Assembly: GCF_945859685.1 (NCBI RefSeq)
Contig: NC_079147.1
Span: 14,363,289 to 14,427,288 of the forward strand
Direction of reading: 5' to 3'
Source: Eupeodes corollae
Lineage: Eukaryota > Arthropoda > Insecta > Diptera > Syrphidae
DNA: 64,000 bases
The notes beneath the pieces are model-generated. The model saw nothing but the letters and a program-made list of their open reading frames with translations, made no database searches and was not told the DNA's origin. Below, piece by piece: positions 34,745 through 46,479 of this stretch. A program made the position numbers and the translations under genes. Positions within the stretch are counted from its first letter, which is position 1, and each line of letters opens with the position of its first letter.

Positions 34745-37405
34745 CGTGCCTGGAAGTTTGCGACCGAATGAATACTTTAGCGCGGCCGCAAGTCCTCAAA
34801 TAGTCCTCCTCGATCGGTCTCGCTTCACAATGAGCACTGACTGCCACTGCACTGCCACTGAGTACCGCAACTAATTTTCCACCCTCTCTATTAGCAGAGC
34901 ATCAGCAGTACTCGTACCGTACACCATCGGCTAAGTACCCATAATCGAGAATTCTATTTTTAAACCCCCCGACCCGAAACGACACACACAACATGTGTGG
35001 TGTGTGATGCTTGGGTTTGTATGGGTGAGTCGTTCGGTGTTGTGTTGGTTTGTGGCTGGCAACTTAAGCATCCGGAAAGTGCCTGTGATTTACGATGGGT
35101 CGATGGGTGGTGCTGTGCTGTCTCTTTTCACCATTCAGACTGATGACGGCTTTCTCGGCGATGAATTCCTCTCATAAGGGGTGAGTTTTATTTTCATCTT
35201 TTTTTTTCAAAAAAGTATCTATGTGAAGAAAATTGTCTTAGAAAGTATCTGAGAGATAGTAAAAGTGGTTTCCTATTGGCTGTCGCCTCTGGCAATTCTT
35301 GGTTTCCCATTGGAAGATTGGCTGAGGAGTCGGGGTTCTGAATACGGTATGCGACTGTCATCGGGTTTTGGTCCATATTTTAAAACATCAATTGATGGGG
35401 ATGATTTGGTTTGGATGTTATTCAATTGATTTTTTAGTCAGAGTCGAAGGTGATTAGTGGTTAATAATGATTATTATTATTGTTGGGTCGGTCGTGATGT
35501 ATCGTGTGGACTGTGGAGGGGTGCGGCATGGGAAATCTACACCTAGGGCTATAGTCCTATTAAAGTTTTGAAACTCACTGGGTCGGATATAATTTTTTTT
35601 ATTGAACTTTATTGTTTGAAATCTTTATAATGAAGATGAAGAGGGTTGATTTGTGGGACAATTATTTTGATTGAATATTGCAACACTTATTGCTACTCTT
35701 TTCGTATTACTGGTTATAGCTGTGATGTTTGAGTTGGTGGCACTTTCAATCGAGTGAGTTTGAATAAGGAAAGTGTAATTAATAAGCGGTTTAAGGACCA
35801 ACGGATATGATAGGCGCGTGTGAGGAATTTATTGCTGTATGAGAAATTAGCAGCTTTTAAATGGGCTATGATGATATTATATGCATACAGTGCATTAAAA
35901 AAATATATTCTTTAAGGAGGGCTGAATAAATTGGAATTTAGTTTTTTAGGTCAAAATGTGTGCAGTCCTTAAATATTGGTTTAGTTTTGAACGAACTAGA
36001 AATATATAACCGTGATATTTTATCAGCAGTTTTATTTGCTTACTTTTGTCAGTTAAAATTGTATGAAAAATATCTTAAATCGTTATGTTTGAAAGTCTCC
36101 CAAAAATGTACATTCCTTGTTTTTTTGTGAATTTAACATACGTACTCGTGACTCTTTGGATTAAATTAATAAGCCACAAAAATTGTAATTTATTTTGGTA
36201 CAGCATTTATGGAAGCTCGAGTTTTTTTTATTGAAGAACTATTTTATGCACTTAGCTTAACTGCCAAAGTTGAAGCCAAGTTGTTTTTCTTAGTCGGGTA
36301 TAAAAGTTCTGGTTATAGGAATGATTTAACTTTCAAAACAATGCATGAATTTTGATTTTCATCTTAGAGTTAAAAATTAAATGGCTTGTGACTTAAGAAT
36401 TTTTGTATTCTGACAGGTTTAGTAAATAGATCTACATAGTTAAATTTAACAAGTGAGTAATGACCGTGTTCATGTCTAGAATTTTAGAAGGGTTTAAATA
36501 CTACAACAACGCCATAATTGTGCTACGTTTGCCGATCATCAGATTTCTTTATTTGTGCTACTTTGTGTTTGGTTCGTTCATATTTATTGAAAACTTTTCT
36601 ACCGTCACTTGGATTCACACCCTTACCAAGTAGCATCAAGCCATCGCAGTTGGCCTGTTGAGGTCCTCCCAATGCAAGCTTTATGTTTATCGATTGCATT
36701 TTTGTATAAGCTCGCTCAAGTCTTGTTGCTGATCAATAAAATATTTTATTACAACATACAAAGAGGAAGGTTTTTAGTCGAAAAAGTGAGCTTTATAGTC
36801 AAACTTGAAGGGAATTCTTAAATTTGGATATTCATACTTATTTGTGTGGTTTTGATGGCTAGTTTGTAACTTATGAGAATAATCAAACTCATCAAATAAA
36901 ATTACATGAATTACTATCATAGACGAAATTATGATCATTTCTTGGAGCTTTGGATTTAAGTTTTGAGGTGAGTGATTTACAAAACTGAAGTTTTTTTTAA
37001 TAACGTTATTAAAAACAAAACATGTCATACAAATAATCTAAGAAATTTATTCAAAAGTAAGAAAAAACCCTATCTATGAATTTAAATTATATTAACAAGG
37101 GCATCACAACTGAGAAATTTTACAGAAAATTGGCTCTAAACAACATGTGTACATTCTATTTCTGTCGAAATATCGTGCCCGTAAGAGTTAATAGATTTTT
37201 TAAAAATCATTTAGTCAATGCATATCAGGGTTTTGGTCAAAATATTGTATGGATTTTGACAACACAACTCATTAAACAATTCCTTGAAGATCAGAATTTA
37301 ATAAGTTTATCATTCTCTATCATTGAAATTACAAGAATGTGAATCTTAAAACGATAATATTTTTATCTGAAGGAACTATCTTTCTAGGAAAACAATAAAG
37401 TGGAT
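34745..37405. other. bap upstream region, no gene recognised
   Basis: About 34745-35600 has balanced base use and looks like unique promoter-proximal DNA; the rest is AT-rich. ORFs here (for example 34995-35177) are short and show no known motif. Confidence 0.4.
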
Positions 37406-38286
37406 TAAAAGGAGGCTCATCATCGTTGGAAAAAATATTATGCTTGAATCACGACTTGAAAAAACTTTTTGCTGTAAGTGGAGACTTTCTTATTGGTGGT
37501 GATTTCAATATAGCAAACACAGAGAATGGGGTTGTATTAAGGCAAACTCCTTTGGAAACATTTTATATAATCTGTCCAATACTTTACCAACAAATGTGTT
37601 GTTTCCTCCCAGTCCTACTTATGTCCTCAATAGTTCAAATGTGTCTAGCCAATTAACCTCACCAATTACTTTAAATGAGCTCAGCTCTGATCATTATCCT
37701 GTATTTTGTGAACTTCTTTGGTCGGGAATAAAACAAGAACTACATTACCTAGATTTCAAAAATGCAAACTGGACAGGTTTTAGGTCAATTTTAAAAATTA
37801 AACTTCGAAATACTGGTCTAGAAAGTGTAAGCAGCAAAAATGAGCAACATTGTGCATAACTTTACTCAAGACATTATTGCCTCTGTTAATCGATCTGTTC
37901 CAAAAGTTACTAAGAAACCATTTCACTGAAGTCTTTCGCCGCATATAATTGGAACTTATAAACTGGCAAAGATATCGCCAACCTTTTTTTCGTGATAACG
38001 TTACATATTTGAATTGCCAAATCTCTTATGAATTACTAAACAAAAGAAATCTTGTTTGGAATAATAAACTACGTTACTTAGAGCAAAATGGACAACCATT
38101 CTGGAATATTGTAAAAAACAAACATCGACAGGTTCCTTTTCTGAAAAACGATTCAAGATCTCTTGCTCTTAGTTTCTCCCAAAACCATTCTGTAGCACAA
38201 CATCTAGGAGATGTTTCAACAGAGCATCTGCTAGATACAACTATTTAAAACTTAAATCAGATGATTTTTGACAAATCACAAAAATG

Positions 38287-38506
38287 TTAGCAATCCAAGA
38301 AGAAGTAGCTGCAGTTGTTCACACACTTGTAACAAGAAAATCTAGTGGGCTCGATCAAGTTAAAAATCTATATTTAAAAATGTTACCTAAAATCGGAATA
38401 TTCTTCCTTACATTCGTCATAAATGCTTGCTTGGAAAATAGGTTAGGTAATACCAACACTCACAGCCGGACTGAAAGTTATAGACCAATCAGTTTACTCA
38501 GCAATA
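38287..38506 (+). repeat. Segment A of duplication (220 bp)
   Basis: By eye it is identical to 38686-38905. It contains the LINE RT fingers. It is followed directly by segment B (38508-38688). Confidence 0.9.
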
Positions 38507-38507
38507 C

Positions 38508-38688
38508 AACGATAAGTTGTAAGGTTATATTTCAGGCAATTCTTTTGTACGGTTGTCCCGTATGGAAAAGCGCAGCTAAAACTCATAAAAGAGGCTGGGA
38601 TTTGTCTTGCTTAAAAGTTTGTCTATATATGTACTCGCATCAATTTTTACCAAATGTGCGTACTATTCTTTGTAGATTTTATTTTTTA
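38508..38688 (+). repeat. Segment B of duplication (181 bp)
   Basis: By eye it is identical to 39632-39812. It joins the LINE C-terminal block to the first part of the family A copy, so the duplication happened after that repeat inserted. Its last 3 bases (TTA) overlap the start of A', a microhomology junction. Confidence 0.9.
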
Positions 38689-38905
38689 GCAATCCAAGAA
38701 GAAGTAGCTGCAGTTGTTCACACACTTGTAACAAGAAAATCTAGTGGGCTCGATCAAGTTAAAAATCTATATTTAAAAATGTTACCTAAAATCGGAATAT
38801 TCTTCCTTACATTCGTCATAAATGCTTGCTTGGAAAATAGGTTAGGTAATACCAACACTCACAGCCGGACTGAAAGTTATAGACCAATCAGTTTACTCAG
38901 CAATA
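38686..38905 (+). repeat. Segment A' of duplication
   Basis: Second copy of 38287-38506, here continuing normally into downstream RT sequence. Confidence 0.9.
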
Positions 38906-39631
38906 TCAGAAAAATATATGAGGAAATAATTAAAAACTAAATTGTTAAAACAATAACTGATAACAACTTATATCCAAATGAACAAATTGGTTTCAGGAGA
39001 TACCATCTCATCAAATGCTTCGTATAAGTAACTTAATTAAAAGCAATCGCTCCCAAGGTATGTCTACTGGAATGATATTGTTAGACATCGAAAAAGCGTT
39101 CGGCTCAGTTTGGCACAATGGTATTATTTATAAAATCATTTCCCACAATTTTCCACCTTATCTGTGTAAAATTGTTCAAAGCTTTCTTTTAAATAGATGT
39201 TTTATGGTACATGTAAATATCACTGTCTCGGAAATAATACATTTTGATTTTGGTGTCTCTCAAGGATCTATCCTTGGACCGACCTTGTTTAACCTGTATA
39301 CCTCTGACTTTCCCAAATTACCATCACGTGAAGCAGCAATTTTTGCTGATGATACTTTCTTCGCATGCGTCTGGTCTCAACATTGAGACGAACTTAAATA
39401 ATGAGATGAGAAAATTGTACCATCTTTTTTACGAGAAAAAGAAAAGCATGTTATCTCCCAAGCAAAAATTTGCAAATTTTAGGTAGAGCGGTTTCTTGGG
39501 ACAATTAAGTGAAATATCTCGGTATTTTCCTTGATTCTAAGTTAACATTCAATCACTAAAAAAGTCAAGATAGCAACCAAACTGCTGTTCCCTTTTATTA
39601 ATAGGATGTCTTTACTTTCAGTCGAGAATAA

Positions 39632-39812
39632 AACGATAAGTTGTAAGGTTATATTTCAGGCAATTCTTTTGTACGGTTGTCCCGTATGGAAAAGCGCAGC
39701 TAAAACTCATAAAAGAGGCTGGGATTTGTCTTGCTTAAAAGTTTGTCTATATATGTACTCGCATCAATTTTTACCAAATGTGCGTACTATTCTTTGTAGA
39801 TTTTATTTTTTA
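39632..39812 (+). repeat. Segment B' of duplication
   Basis: Second copy of 38508-38688, here continuing into the body of the family A repeat. Confidence 0.9.
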
Positions 39813-40845
39813 TGAAAAAACGGACTGTTGGATTTTTGGAAAAATTACTGAATATCGAAAACAATATTTTCTGTGAAATAAATTAAGTTTGAAGCCAATA
39901 TTTTTAATTTTTGAAAAGCTATTTGAGTCGAAAATCATTTTTACCAAGTTTAAGTATTGTTTTTTTTTTTAAGTTTTATTTTTTGTAAAAAAACTATAAA
40001 ATTAGTTTGAAGCCAATATTTAAAATTTTTCAAAAGATATTTGAGTCAAAAATCAGTTTTTACTTTTATACATTTTTTTTAGGTTTTTAATTTTTTAAAA
40101 AAACTGTCAATTGAATTTTTTTTAAATTTGTCCTAATGTTGAAAACAATATTTCTTATAAGATAAAATAATGTTGAAGCTTAAGTCTCAAGTTTTTGAAA
40201 AGATATTTGAGTAAAAATTCAATTGTTTCCAACTTTGAGTAATTTTTTTTTATGTTTTTATTTTTTATAAAAACATGACAATACGATTTTTCTCAAAATT
40301 TTATGAGATGTCAAAAACATTATTCTTCGTTGCACAAAATTGTTTTGGAGATGAAATCATATTTTGGTCGTACGATTTTCGAGGTGACAATTTTTTTTTC
40401 ATTTTTTTTGATTTATAAAAAAAATCGTTAATTGGATATTTTCCAAAAGTATATTTGTTTTGTATTACATTACAATACATAATATAAAATTTAATTCAAG
40501 TCTCTAGCGTCATTGGTTCGAGATATATTAAGGGTTAACCAAAATGTTCACCTTTTTTAAACTGCTATGGTAAAAAAAACCACCCACGCAATTTTCTTGA
40601 GAGCCCTTTCTGCATCTTTCTGCTTTATTATCTGTATAACAAAATTTATTTGAAATCGATATCTCTTCTGGTTCTTGAGCTATGGACAACGAAAAAAACT
40701 TCGCAAACGTACGGACGTACGAACGCACGCACAAACATCTTTCTAAAACCTTTTATTCCGACTCTAGGGATCTTGAAACGTCGAGAAATGTCAACATTTT
40801 CAATTTGACAAATCGGACCCATTACAATAACTTACTATGGGAAGT
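39715..40845 (+). repeat. Repeat family A, most complete copy (about 1.13 kb), nested in a LINE
   Basis: It begins GAGGCTGGGATTTGTC and ends ACTTACTATGGGAAGT, with LINE coding sequence on both sides, which fixes its ends. Short A-rich sequence (TAAAA) flanks both sides, possibly the target duplication. Order inside: a TGCGTACTATTC segment, two or more AAAGATATTTGAGT-type units, TCTCTAGCGTCATTGGTTCG (near 40500), CACCCACGCAATTTTCTTGA, TTATCTGTATAAC, an ATCGATATCTCTTCTGG segment, CGTACGGACGTACGAACGC and AATTTGACAAATCGGACC. No ORF of note. The class is unknown. Confidence 0.8.
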
Positions 40846-41040
40846 TAAAAACTACAAGTTGCTCAAAATAAAGTTTTAAAAATGATGCTCAATCTACCCT
40901 GCTATTATTCCATCTTAGATCTCCACGTAAAGGTGAATGTCGAATTGATCGAAGATGGAATAATTAAACTCACAACAAAATTCTTTGATCGACTTGATCT
41001 TTCTGAGAACAATTTGGTTAGTGAACTAAATACCTAATCA

Positions 41041-41929
41041 AAATTAAAAATTCTATTTTGTTTGTGTTTTTTTTTTAACCTGTGATATATATGTACTAAT
41101 GTAAACTGATTTATAAATGCATGTATTTATTAATTTAATTATTATTTATTTATTTTTTCTTTGTTTATTTGATTATTTATTTATTGATTTATGTATTTAT
41201 TTACTTATTTATTAATTATTTTTTCTTTGTTGTTTTTTTCCTCCGGTCAAAACTATATAAACCTTATTGATAATTTATAAAACTTGTGTACATACTATTT
41301 TAGCTGAAAGATACATTCTATGAAATCACTATATTATAAAATGCGCGGTAACAAACCATTGTAAAATTTAAACAAAATCAATAAACTATCTATCGAAAAG
41401 TTGCAACCAAAAATTTAATTGGAAATAGCAACACCTCAATCATTTTGTACTTTTTCCATGTTCAAAAAAACGGAGGTTCAGATTTCTCTCTCTTTGTTTA
41501 TATAAAAAAATTGTGAACTTTTATTCACAGCTATTTTTTAAGAATACCTTTTTTCGAATTGTCGATTTTAAATTCTAAGTGAATTCTTGTTCGGACGAAC
41601 CTCCTGATAACTTTTTAAAATTCGGGAGACAAACATATTAACTGTGAACGATTTTTCAATTATAAAAAAACACCTAACTTACTTAAAAAAAATGAAAATT
41701 TCATGTTAATCGGTTGAGCTATGAGTCCGATCAACTTAAAAAATGCAGTGTTGATGTAACCAAGTTTTGAGTAATAGAAGACCATGAGTTATCTCTCAGC
41801 CCTATTTACTCTATAATTTAAAGACACAATTTTTAGGTCCTAGAGGAAGTGGTACCATTAAAATTAAATAAAAAGTTATTTCGCAATTTCTAAGGTTGCT
41901 TCATATACAACAGTCTGTACTTTAAATCT
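41041..41929. other. AT-rich stretch with TTTA-type simple repeat
   Basis: About 41105-41235 consists of irregular TTTATTTATT units. The rest has no recognisable feature. Confidence 0.4.
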
Positions 41930-42435
41930 GCAAGAAAATACTGCACGAAATTGGTTAAAATTGATGTTCTATTGTCGATATTTCGTGAATAAATGAAGGT
42001 ATTGACTGCAAGGTGATTTCATCCGAGCTAAATTTTCTTATTAACCTAAGATATTATTCTTAACAAATTTATACAAGAAACACAAAATTTCAATAAATTC
42101 TACTTAAATTGGTTAAAATTGATTTTCACTAAAAATGTCGCTAACAAAAACAGATTTTAAAGTTGTGCTTATTTTATCATGTGCAAAATATTATTGTTAA
42201 CTTTTGGTTAATTTTTGAGAAAGATTTAATTGACAACTCTTTTTACAAATAAATCTACAAAAACAACAAAAAACTGATAAGAAATGGTTTTCGATTCAAG
42301 TATTACAAGAACAAAAAAAAAGTTGTTGACTTTAAATTTGTAATCTCACTCAATATATTGTTATTAAAATTGTGTTAAGGCTTAAGACAAATCGATAAAT
42401 ATAGGTGGGGGTCATAACCCAGCCTCCTTTTTATT
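41930..42435 (-). repeat. Repeat family A, inverted left-end fragment
   Basis: It ends AAGACAAATCG..GGTCATAACCCAGCCTCC, the reverse of the family A left end, and contains inverted forms of the TTTTAGTCGAAAA-type segments. Confidence 0.65.
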
Positions 42436-43574
42436 TTAGAAATTAGTTTTAAGCCAATATCGTAAAATTTAACAAGCTTTAGTAATTAGTTTTGTTTTGT
42501 TAAAAACTTTATGTCAAAAATTCTCTTTTTTACTGCATACACTATTTTTCGTTTATAAAATATTAGGATATTTTTCATTTTTTTGTATTAAAAAAAAAAA
42601 ACAAGTCAGATTGTATCACAAGAAAGACGCTTTAATGCAACCCATTCCCATCCCGTCAGTCGATTTACCTTGCTTGTAAATCTACATTTACCAATTTAAT
42701 TAGCATTTCTACAAAGTTTTTATTTCTTATATAAACAAATACAAATTGGATGAATGGAATTATTTTAACATTGAAGTCAATGTTTTCTATTATTCAGGAG
42801 ATATCGAGAACCTAACATCAATTTTTACCAATTTTGCGTACTATTTTTTGTAGATTTTAATTTTTTATGAAAAAACTGACTTTTAGATTTTTATACAAAA
42901 ATTACTCAGTGTTGAAAACTGAAACTGAAATAAAATTTATTTAAAGCCTATATCTTAAATTTTGGAAAATCAATTTTTACCAACATTAAGCAATATTTTT
43001 TTTAGGTTTTTATATTTTATAAAAATACTGTCAATTTGATTTTTACAAAATTTTACCAGATGTCAAAAACGTCTTTCTTCGTTACATTCAAATATTTTGG
43101 AGATAAATTCATTTTTCGTTCGTAAAATATTTGTGTTGACCAATATTTTTTTTTATTTTTTTTTTATTTAAAAAAAAAAGCGTAATTTGATTTTTTTTTT
43201 CCAAAAATTTACTTGTTTGGTATCACGTTACAATATCTATATACCTATATATAAATATAACTGAAAACAAACAAAAGAGGAAAACTTTGTAACGATTTGG
43301 CTTCGAAACTTCTTATCCAATTGCCATGCAGGTTTTTTTCTAATGAGAGAGGATATCACGGAGCAGGTTTTAGGTATAAATAAAGTCCGATAATGTTAGC
43401 CAATAATTTGTTATCTTTATATGTATATAATATTGGTTGAAGATCAACTTCTAAAAACATAAGGAAAAATGATGTCAGACTTTAATATAGAGTATCCTAT
43501 ACACGGATTGAAGAACGTGATAGACAATCTCTTCAGGACAGATATTATCTTTCAGAAACATCGTAGATGATGCC

Positions 43575-44565
43575 AACCAACTTTCAATTTTCCTTCAAGA
43601 AAATGAACAAAAATTAACCGACGACCAGCGACTTGCATACAACACTATAATCAAAAACGTGATGCAGAACAGTGGTAAAATGTTCTTTCTTGATGCACCT
43701 GACGTGACTTGAAAAACGTTCTTTTGCTTGCTAAATTAAGAATGCAAGAACAAATTTCATTAGCAGTAGCATCATCTCCATCAACTTTCAAATTGCCTTT
43801 AAATTTGCAAAGCCAAGAGCGTCCATTTGCCTAAAGAAACTACGTTTATTGTGTGGGACGAATCGACCATGGTAAATAAAGGTGGCCCTGAAGCTCTGGA
43901 TCGTACACTTGTAGATTTTAGAGCTGATGAGCGTCCGAAGAGAGGTGTTGTGATACTGTTCGCTGGTGATTTCCGCTGGTGATTTCCGCTGGTGATTTTG
44001 CCAAGAGGTACAAAAAGTGATAAAATAAATGCTTTCCTAAAATCGTCGATTCTGTGGGCTTCTGTCAAACCTTTAAGATTGACCACAAATATGCTCATAC
44101 ATTTGGGTGGTGATAATAATGCTGCACAATTTTCAAGAACCCTTTTTTATATTAGGAAATGGAAATATTTTAAATAATGATGGTCAAGTACTCGTACTAA
44201 TAGAACCAACATTTGCATTCTCCTTCTCCGCATAAACTGGACTTGAAAATTGGGGCTCCACTAATTCTTATGAGAAATTTAAACCGAAATTAAGCAATAG
44301 TACTAGATTACGAGTAAATATGCAGAGGAACGTAACTAAAGCTAAAATTCTTTCCGGCTCAGCCCAAGGTTAAGTCGTTTTCATTCCCAGGATACCGATG
44401 ATTTCTAACAAATACCCGTTCGAATTTTAACGAGTACAATTTCCTTTGTTTTTCCTATGTTGATAGACACACTGACAGACTCTGCTTGCTCCCGTGTCAG
44501 CTCGGCGAAAAATCTATATTTGTATGCGCCTCATCTAAGAACAAGAAATATTGTTTACAAAGAAG
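43575..44565 (+). pseudogene. Pif1-like helicase remnant of the Helitron
   Basis: Readable parts in order: LTDDQRLAYNTII (near 43615), MFFLDAPDVT*KT (near 43680, Walker A with the GG and G of the P-loop changed and a stop), TFIVWDESTMVNKGGPEALD (near 43845, Walker B), RGVVILFAGDF (near 43945), PRGTKSDKINAFLKSSILW (near 43996), LRLTTNMLIHL and ACSRVSSAKNLYLYAP (near 44480-44530). A short in-place triplication of TGATTTCCGCTGG (43967-43998) adds a frameshift. The family unwinds DNA during rolling-circle transposition; this copy is dead. Confidence 0.85.
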
Positions 44566-44689
44566 TATTATAACCATAAAAGAAATATGTAAAGAGATAA
44601 TATATAAATTAATAAATACAAAAGTTACAATATAAGAATATAGTAGTTTTTTCATCCTCATTTTTGTATGTGTAAAATAGTTGAATACC

Positions 44690-44718
44690 TCCCGGGTAAA
44701 GTCGGGTAAACCAGCTAG
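44690..44718 (+). other. Helitron 3' terminus (hairpin plus CTAG)
   Basis: CCCGGGTAAAGTCGGG can fold through CCCG/CGGG, and CTAG follows about 10 nt later. This is the usual Helitron 3' signal. Confidence 0.8.
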
Positions 44719-45019
44719 TAATATAAAATCTGATTAACGTCGCTAGAGTTATTGGTTCGTGAGATGTTTCGTTTCCACTAAAATGTTTACATTCTTTTTT
44801 AAATTGCACTCAATTTATTTGAAAGGCCTTTCTGCATTATTATCTGTATGACAAAATTTATTTGAAGTCGATATCTCTACTGGTTCTTTTTGGACGACGA
44901 TCGCGATCGAACGGGACGTACAGACGTACATATTTTGTTTAGACTCTCCTTGAAGCTACGAGAAATGTCAAAACTTTCAATTTGGCAAATCGGACTGATT
45001 ACAATAACTTCCTATGGGA

Positions 45020-45520
45020 AGTACAAAATTTTATGTAAGTCGTTTACGTTATTGGTTCGTGAGATATTTGGCTTCAACCAAAATTTTGATATGGTTAAAC
45101 AAACCGCCCACCAAATTTTTTTGAATGTCCTTTCTACATTTTTGTGTGTTATTATCTGTACAGCAAAACTTATTTGAAGTGGATGTCTGTACTGGTTCTT
45201 GAGATATAAAGCACTAAGAAAGCTAAACGAGAACGTACGAAAACCCAAATATCTCTCTTAAACCTTTCAATTTGATTCTAGGGACCTTGAAACGTCAATT
45301 GATGTCAAACATTTTTATTTGTAAAATCGTACCGATTACAATAATTTCTTATGTTAAAAATTAAGTTTAAAAAGAAAATGTTATGTTTATTATAATAATA
45401 GAAGACATTAACTTCAATTTAATTTCAATCATCCAATTTGTATTTGTTTATAAAAGATATAAAAACTTTTAAGAAATGCTACTAAAATTGGACTATTTGG
45501 TGACAACTATTTAAAAAATA
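45020..45520. repeat. Further family A pieces (tandem right half, then inverted shard)
   Basis: About 45030-45355 repeats the right half of the family: TTACGTTATTGGTTCGTGAG, TTATCTGTACAGC and GGGACCTTGAAACGTC. About 45380-45500 has an inverted left-body shard (CATCCAATTTGTATTTGTTT, AAATGCTACTAAAATTGG). Confidence 0.6.
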
Positions 45521-46479
45521 ATAACTAATTATTCAAAAAATATCCCTTAACACCGAGAATGTCAAAATAACCTTTTCAACTGTATTATGTACGTATATGA
45601 ATTACAAGTTTAATCGATTTTTACCCTCGTTGTCTTTTTGCTATATGAATGTTTTTATGTATACAATCCTTAAAATCCTAGCAATATAAGTGCTCGCTCA
45701 CCCACCAATCAAAAAGTGAGTATTCTACACAATACAACAAAGTCATTGTAAACATTATCCGGGGGTACTCCGATGTGTACAGTGCTTCTTCGGAGCTCAT
45801 TCCCTGTCAGTATCCGTTTAATGGATTATCAAAATCCACTTCAAATGTTTGTCCATCGCATTATTTATGTCTGACCGCAAAGTAAGTTTTCTGGGTGGCG
45901 TAAACATGTAATCGGAAATTTAATATTTTACCCATCCCCACCCCATGGTAGTTGATATCAATTAACAAGTGGAAATGATTCACAAGCGAAGTGATACATC
46001 ATGAATCTTAAATGTAAGAGTTGTTTGATATGTTAATGGGGCTGAAAATTATTCCAACCGAATTATTATATTTTGATCCCTTAAAGAAAGTTAACAAAAT
46101 AATGGCACTTAAGGAGCAGAATTTTGAATATATATAATTTAGATTTTAGTAGTTTCATTTTTTTTTAAACAATCAAGTTAATTCTATAAGGGACACTTTA
46201 CGACAGTTTATAGTTATGTTAGAATAATAATTAGGTATTATAATTAGGAAATGATTAAAAAAAATGGTTGTCTTTAAAATAACTTTAACAGACATTTTTT
46301 CACTGGTGATCAATCGATTCCCTATTAAATCGGTTGTGTTCCTTTTAATGAATGATTTTACACACATTTGTAAAAAGCAATTTATAAATTTGATTAAAAG
46401 TAAAGTAAACTTTTTTGAACTTAAGAAATAAATTATCTGTCAAAATGAAGGATCTGCTTTTGGAAAAAGGAAGAGCTTG
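45521..46479. other. Unassigned DNA
   Basis: About 45690-46020 has more balanced base use (AATGGATTATCAAAATCCAC and neighbours) but no recognisable gene or repeat. Confidence 0.3.

Larger units (their letters stand above)
37410..41040 (+). mobile_element. Jockey-superfamily LINE with internal duplication and nested repeat
   Basis: The endonuclease part reads AVSGDFLIGGDFNIAN (near 37470), FPPSPTYVL (near 37600), then ELSSDHYPVFCELLW (near 37680) in a shifted frame. The linker (37949-38248) and RT fingers follow: RKSSGLDQVKNLYLKMLPK, TESYRPISLLSN (twice, because of a 220-bp duplication), EQIGFRRYH, ILLDIEKAFGSVWHNG (near 39075), VSQGSILGPTLFNLYTSD (near 39260) and AAIFADDTFF (near 39335), which retains FADD. 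The C-terminal block AILLYGCPVWKSA is cut at 39714 by a family A copy and resumes at 40846 with QNKVLKMMLNL and DLHVKVNVELIE. Frameshifts and stops (near 37860, 38940 and 39386) disable it. Confidence 0.85.
43236..44718 (+). mobile_element. Helitron (1483 bp), carrying a helicase remnant
   Basis: The 5' end is TCTATATACC and the 3' end is CTAG, preceded by a CCCGGGTAAAGTCGGG hairpin-like sequence, both hallmarks of Helitrons. Flanking bases are A (43235) and T (44719), the expected AT target without duplication. The intact family A copy at about 40470-40490 shows the unoccupied sequence. The 5' Rep/HUH domain is absent and only a broken Pif1-like helicase remains, so the copy cannot move alone. 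Confidence 0.85.
42620..45012 (+). repeat. Repeat family A copy interrupted by a Helitron
   Basis: The left end (CCCATCCCGTCAGTCGATTT) is at 42647-42666. The body runs to 43235, resumes at 44719 (TAATATAAAATCTG) and continues through GTCGCTAGAGTTATTGGTTCG, TTATCTGTATGAC, ACGTACAGACGTAC and AATTTGGCAAATCGGACTG to CTTCCTATGGGAAGT (near 45018). Confidence 0.75.

Noticed and set aside
34995..35177. 60-codon ORF upstream of bap
   Set aside because: No motif, no splice partner; it lies in promoter-proximal DNA and looks like chance.
43799..44098. 99-codon minus-strand ORF
   Set aside because: Antisense shadow of the Helitron helicase remnant.
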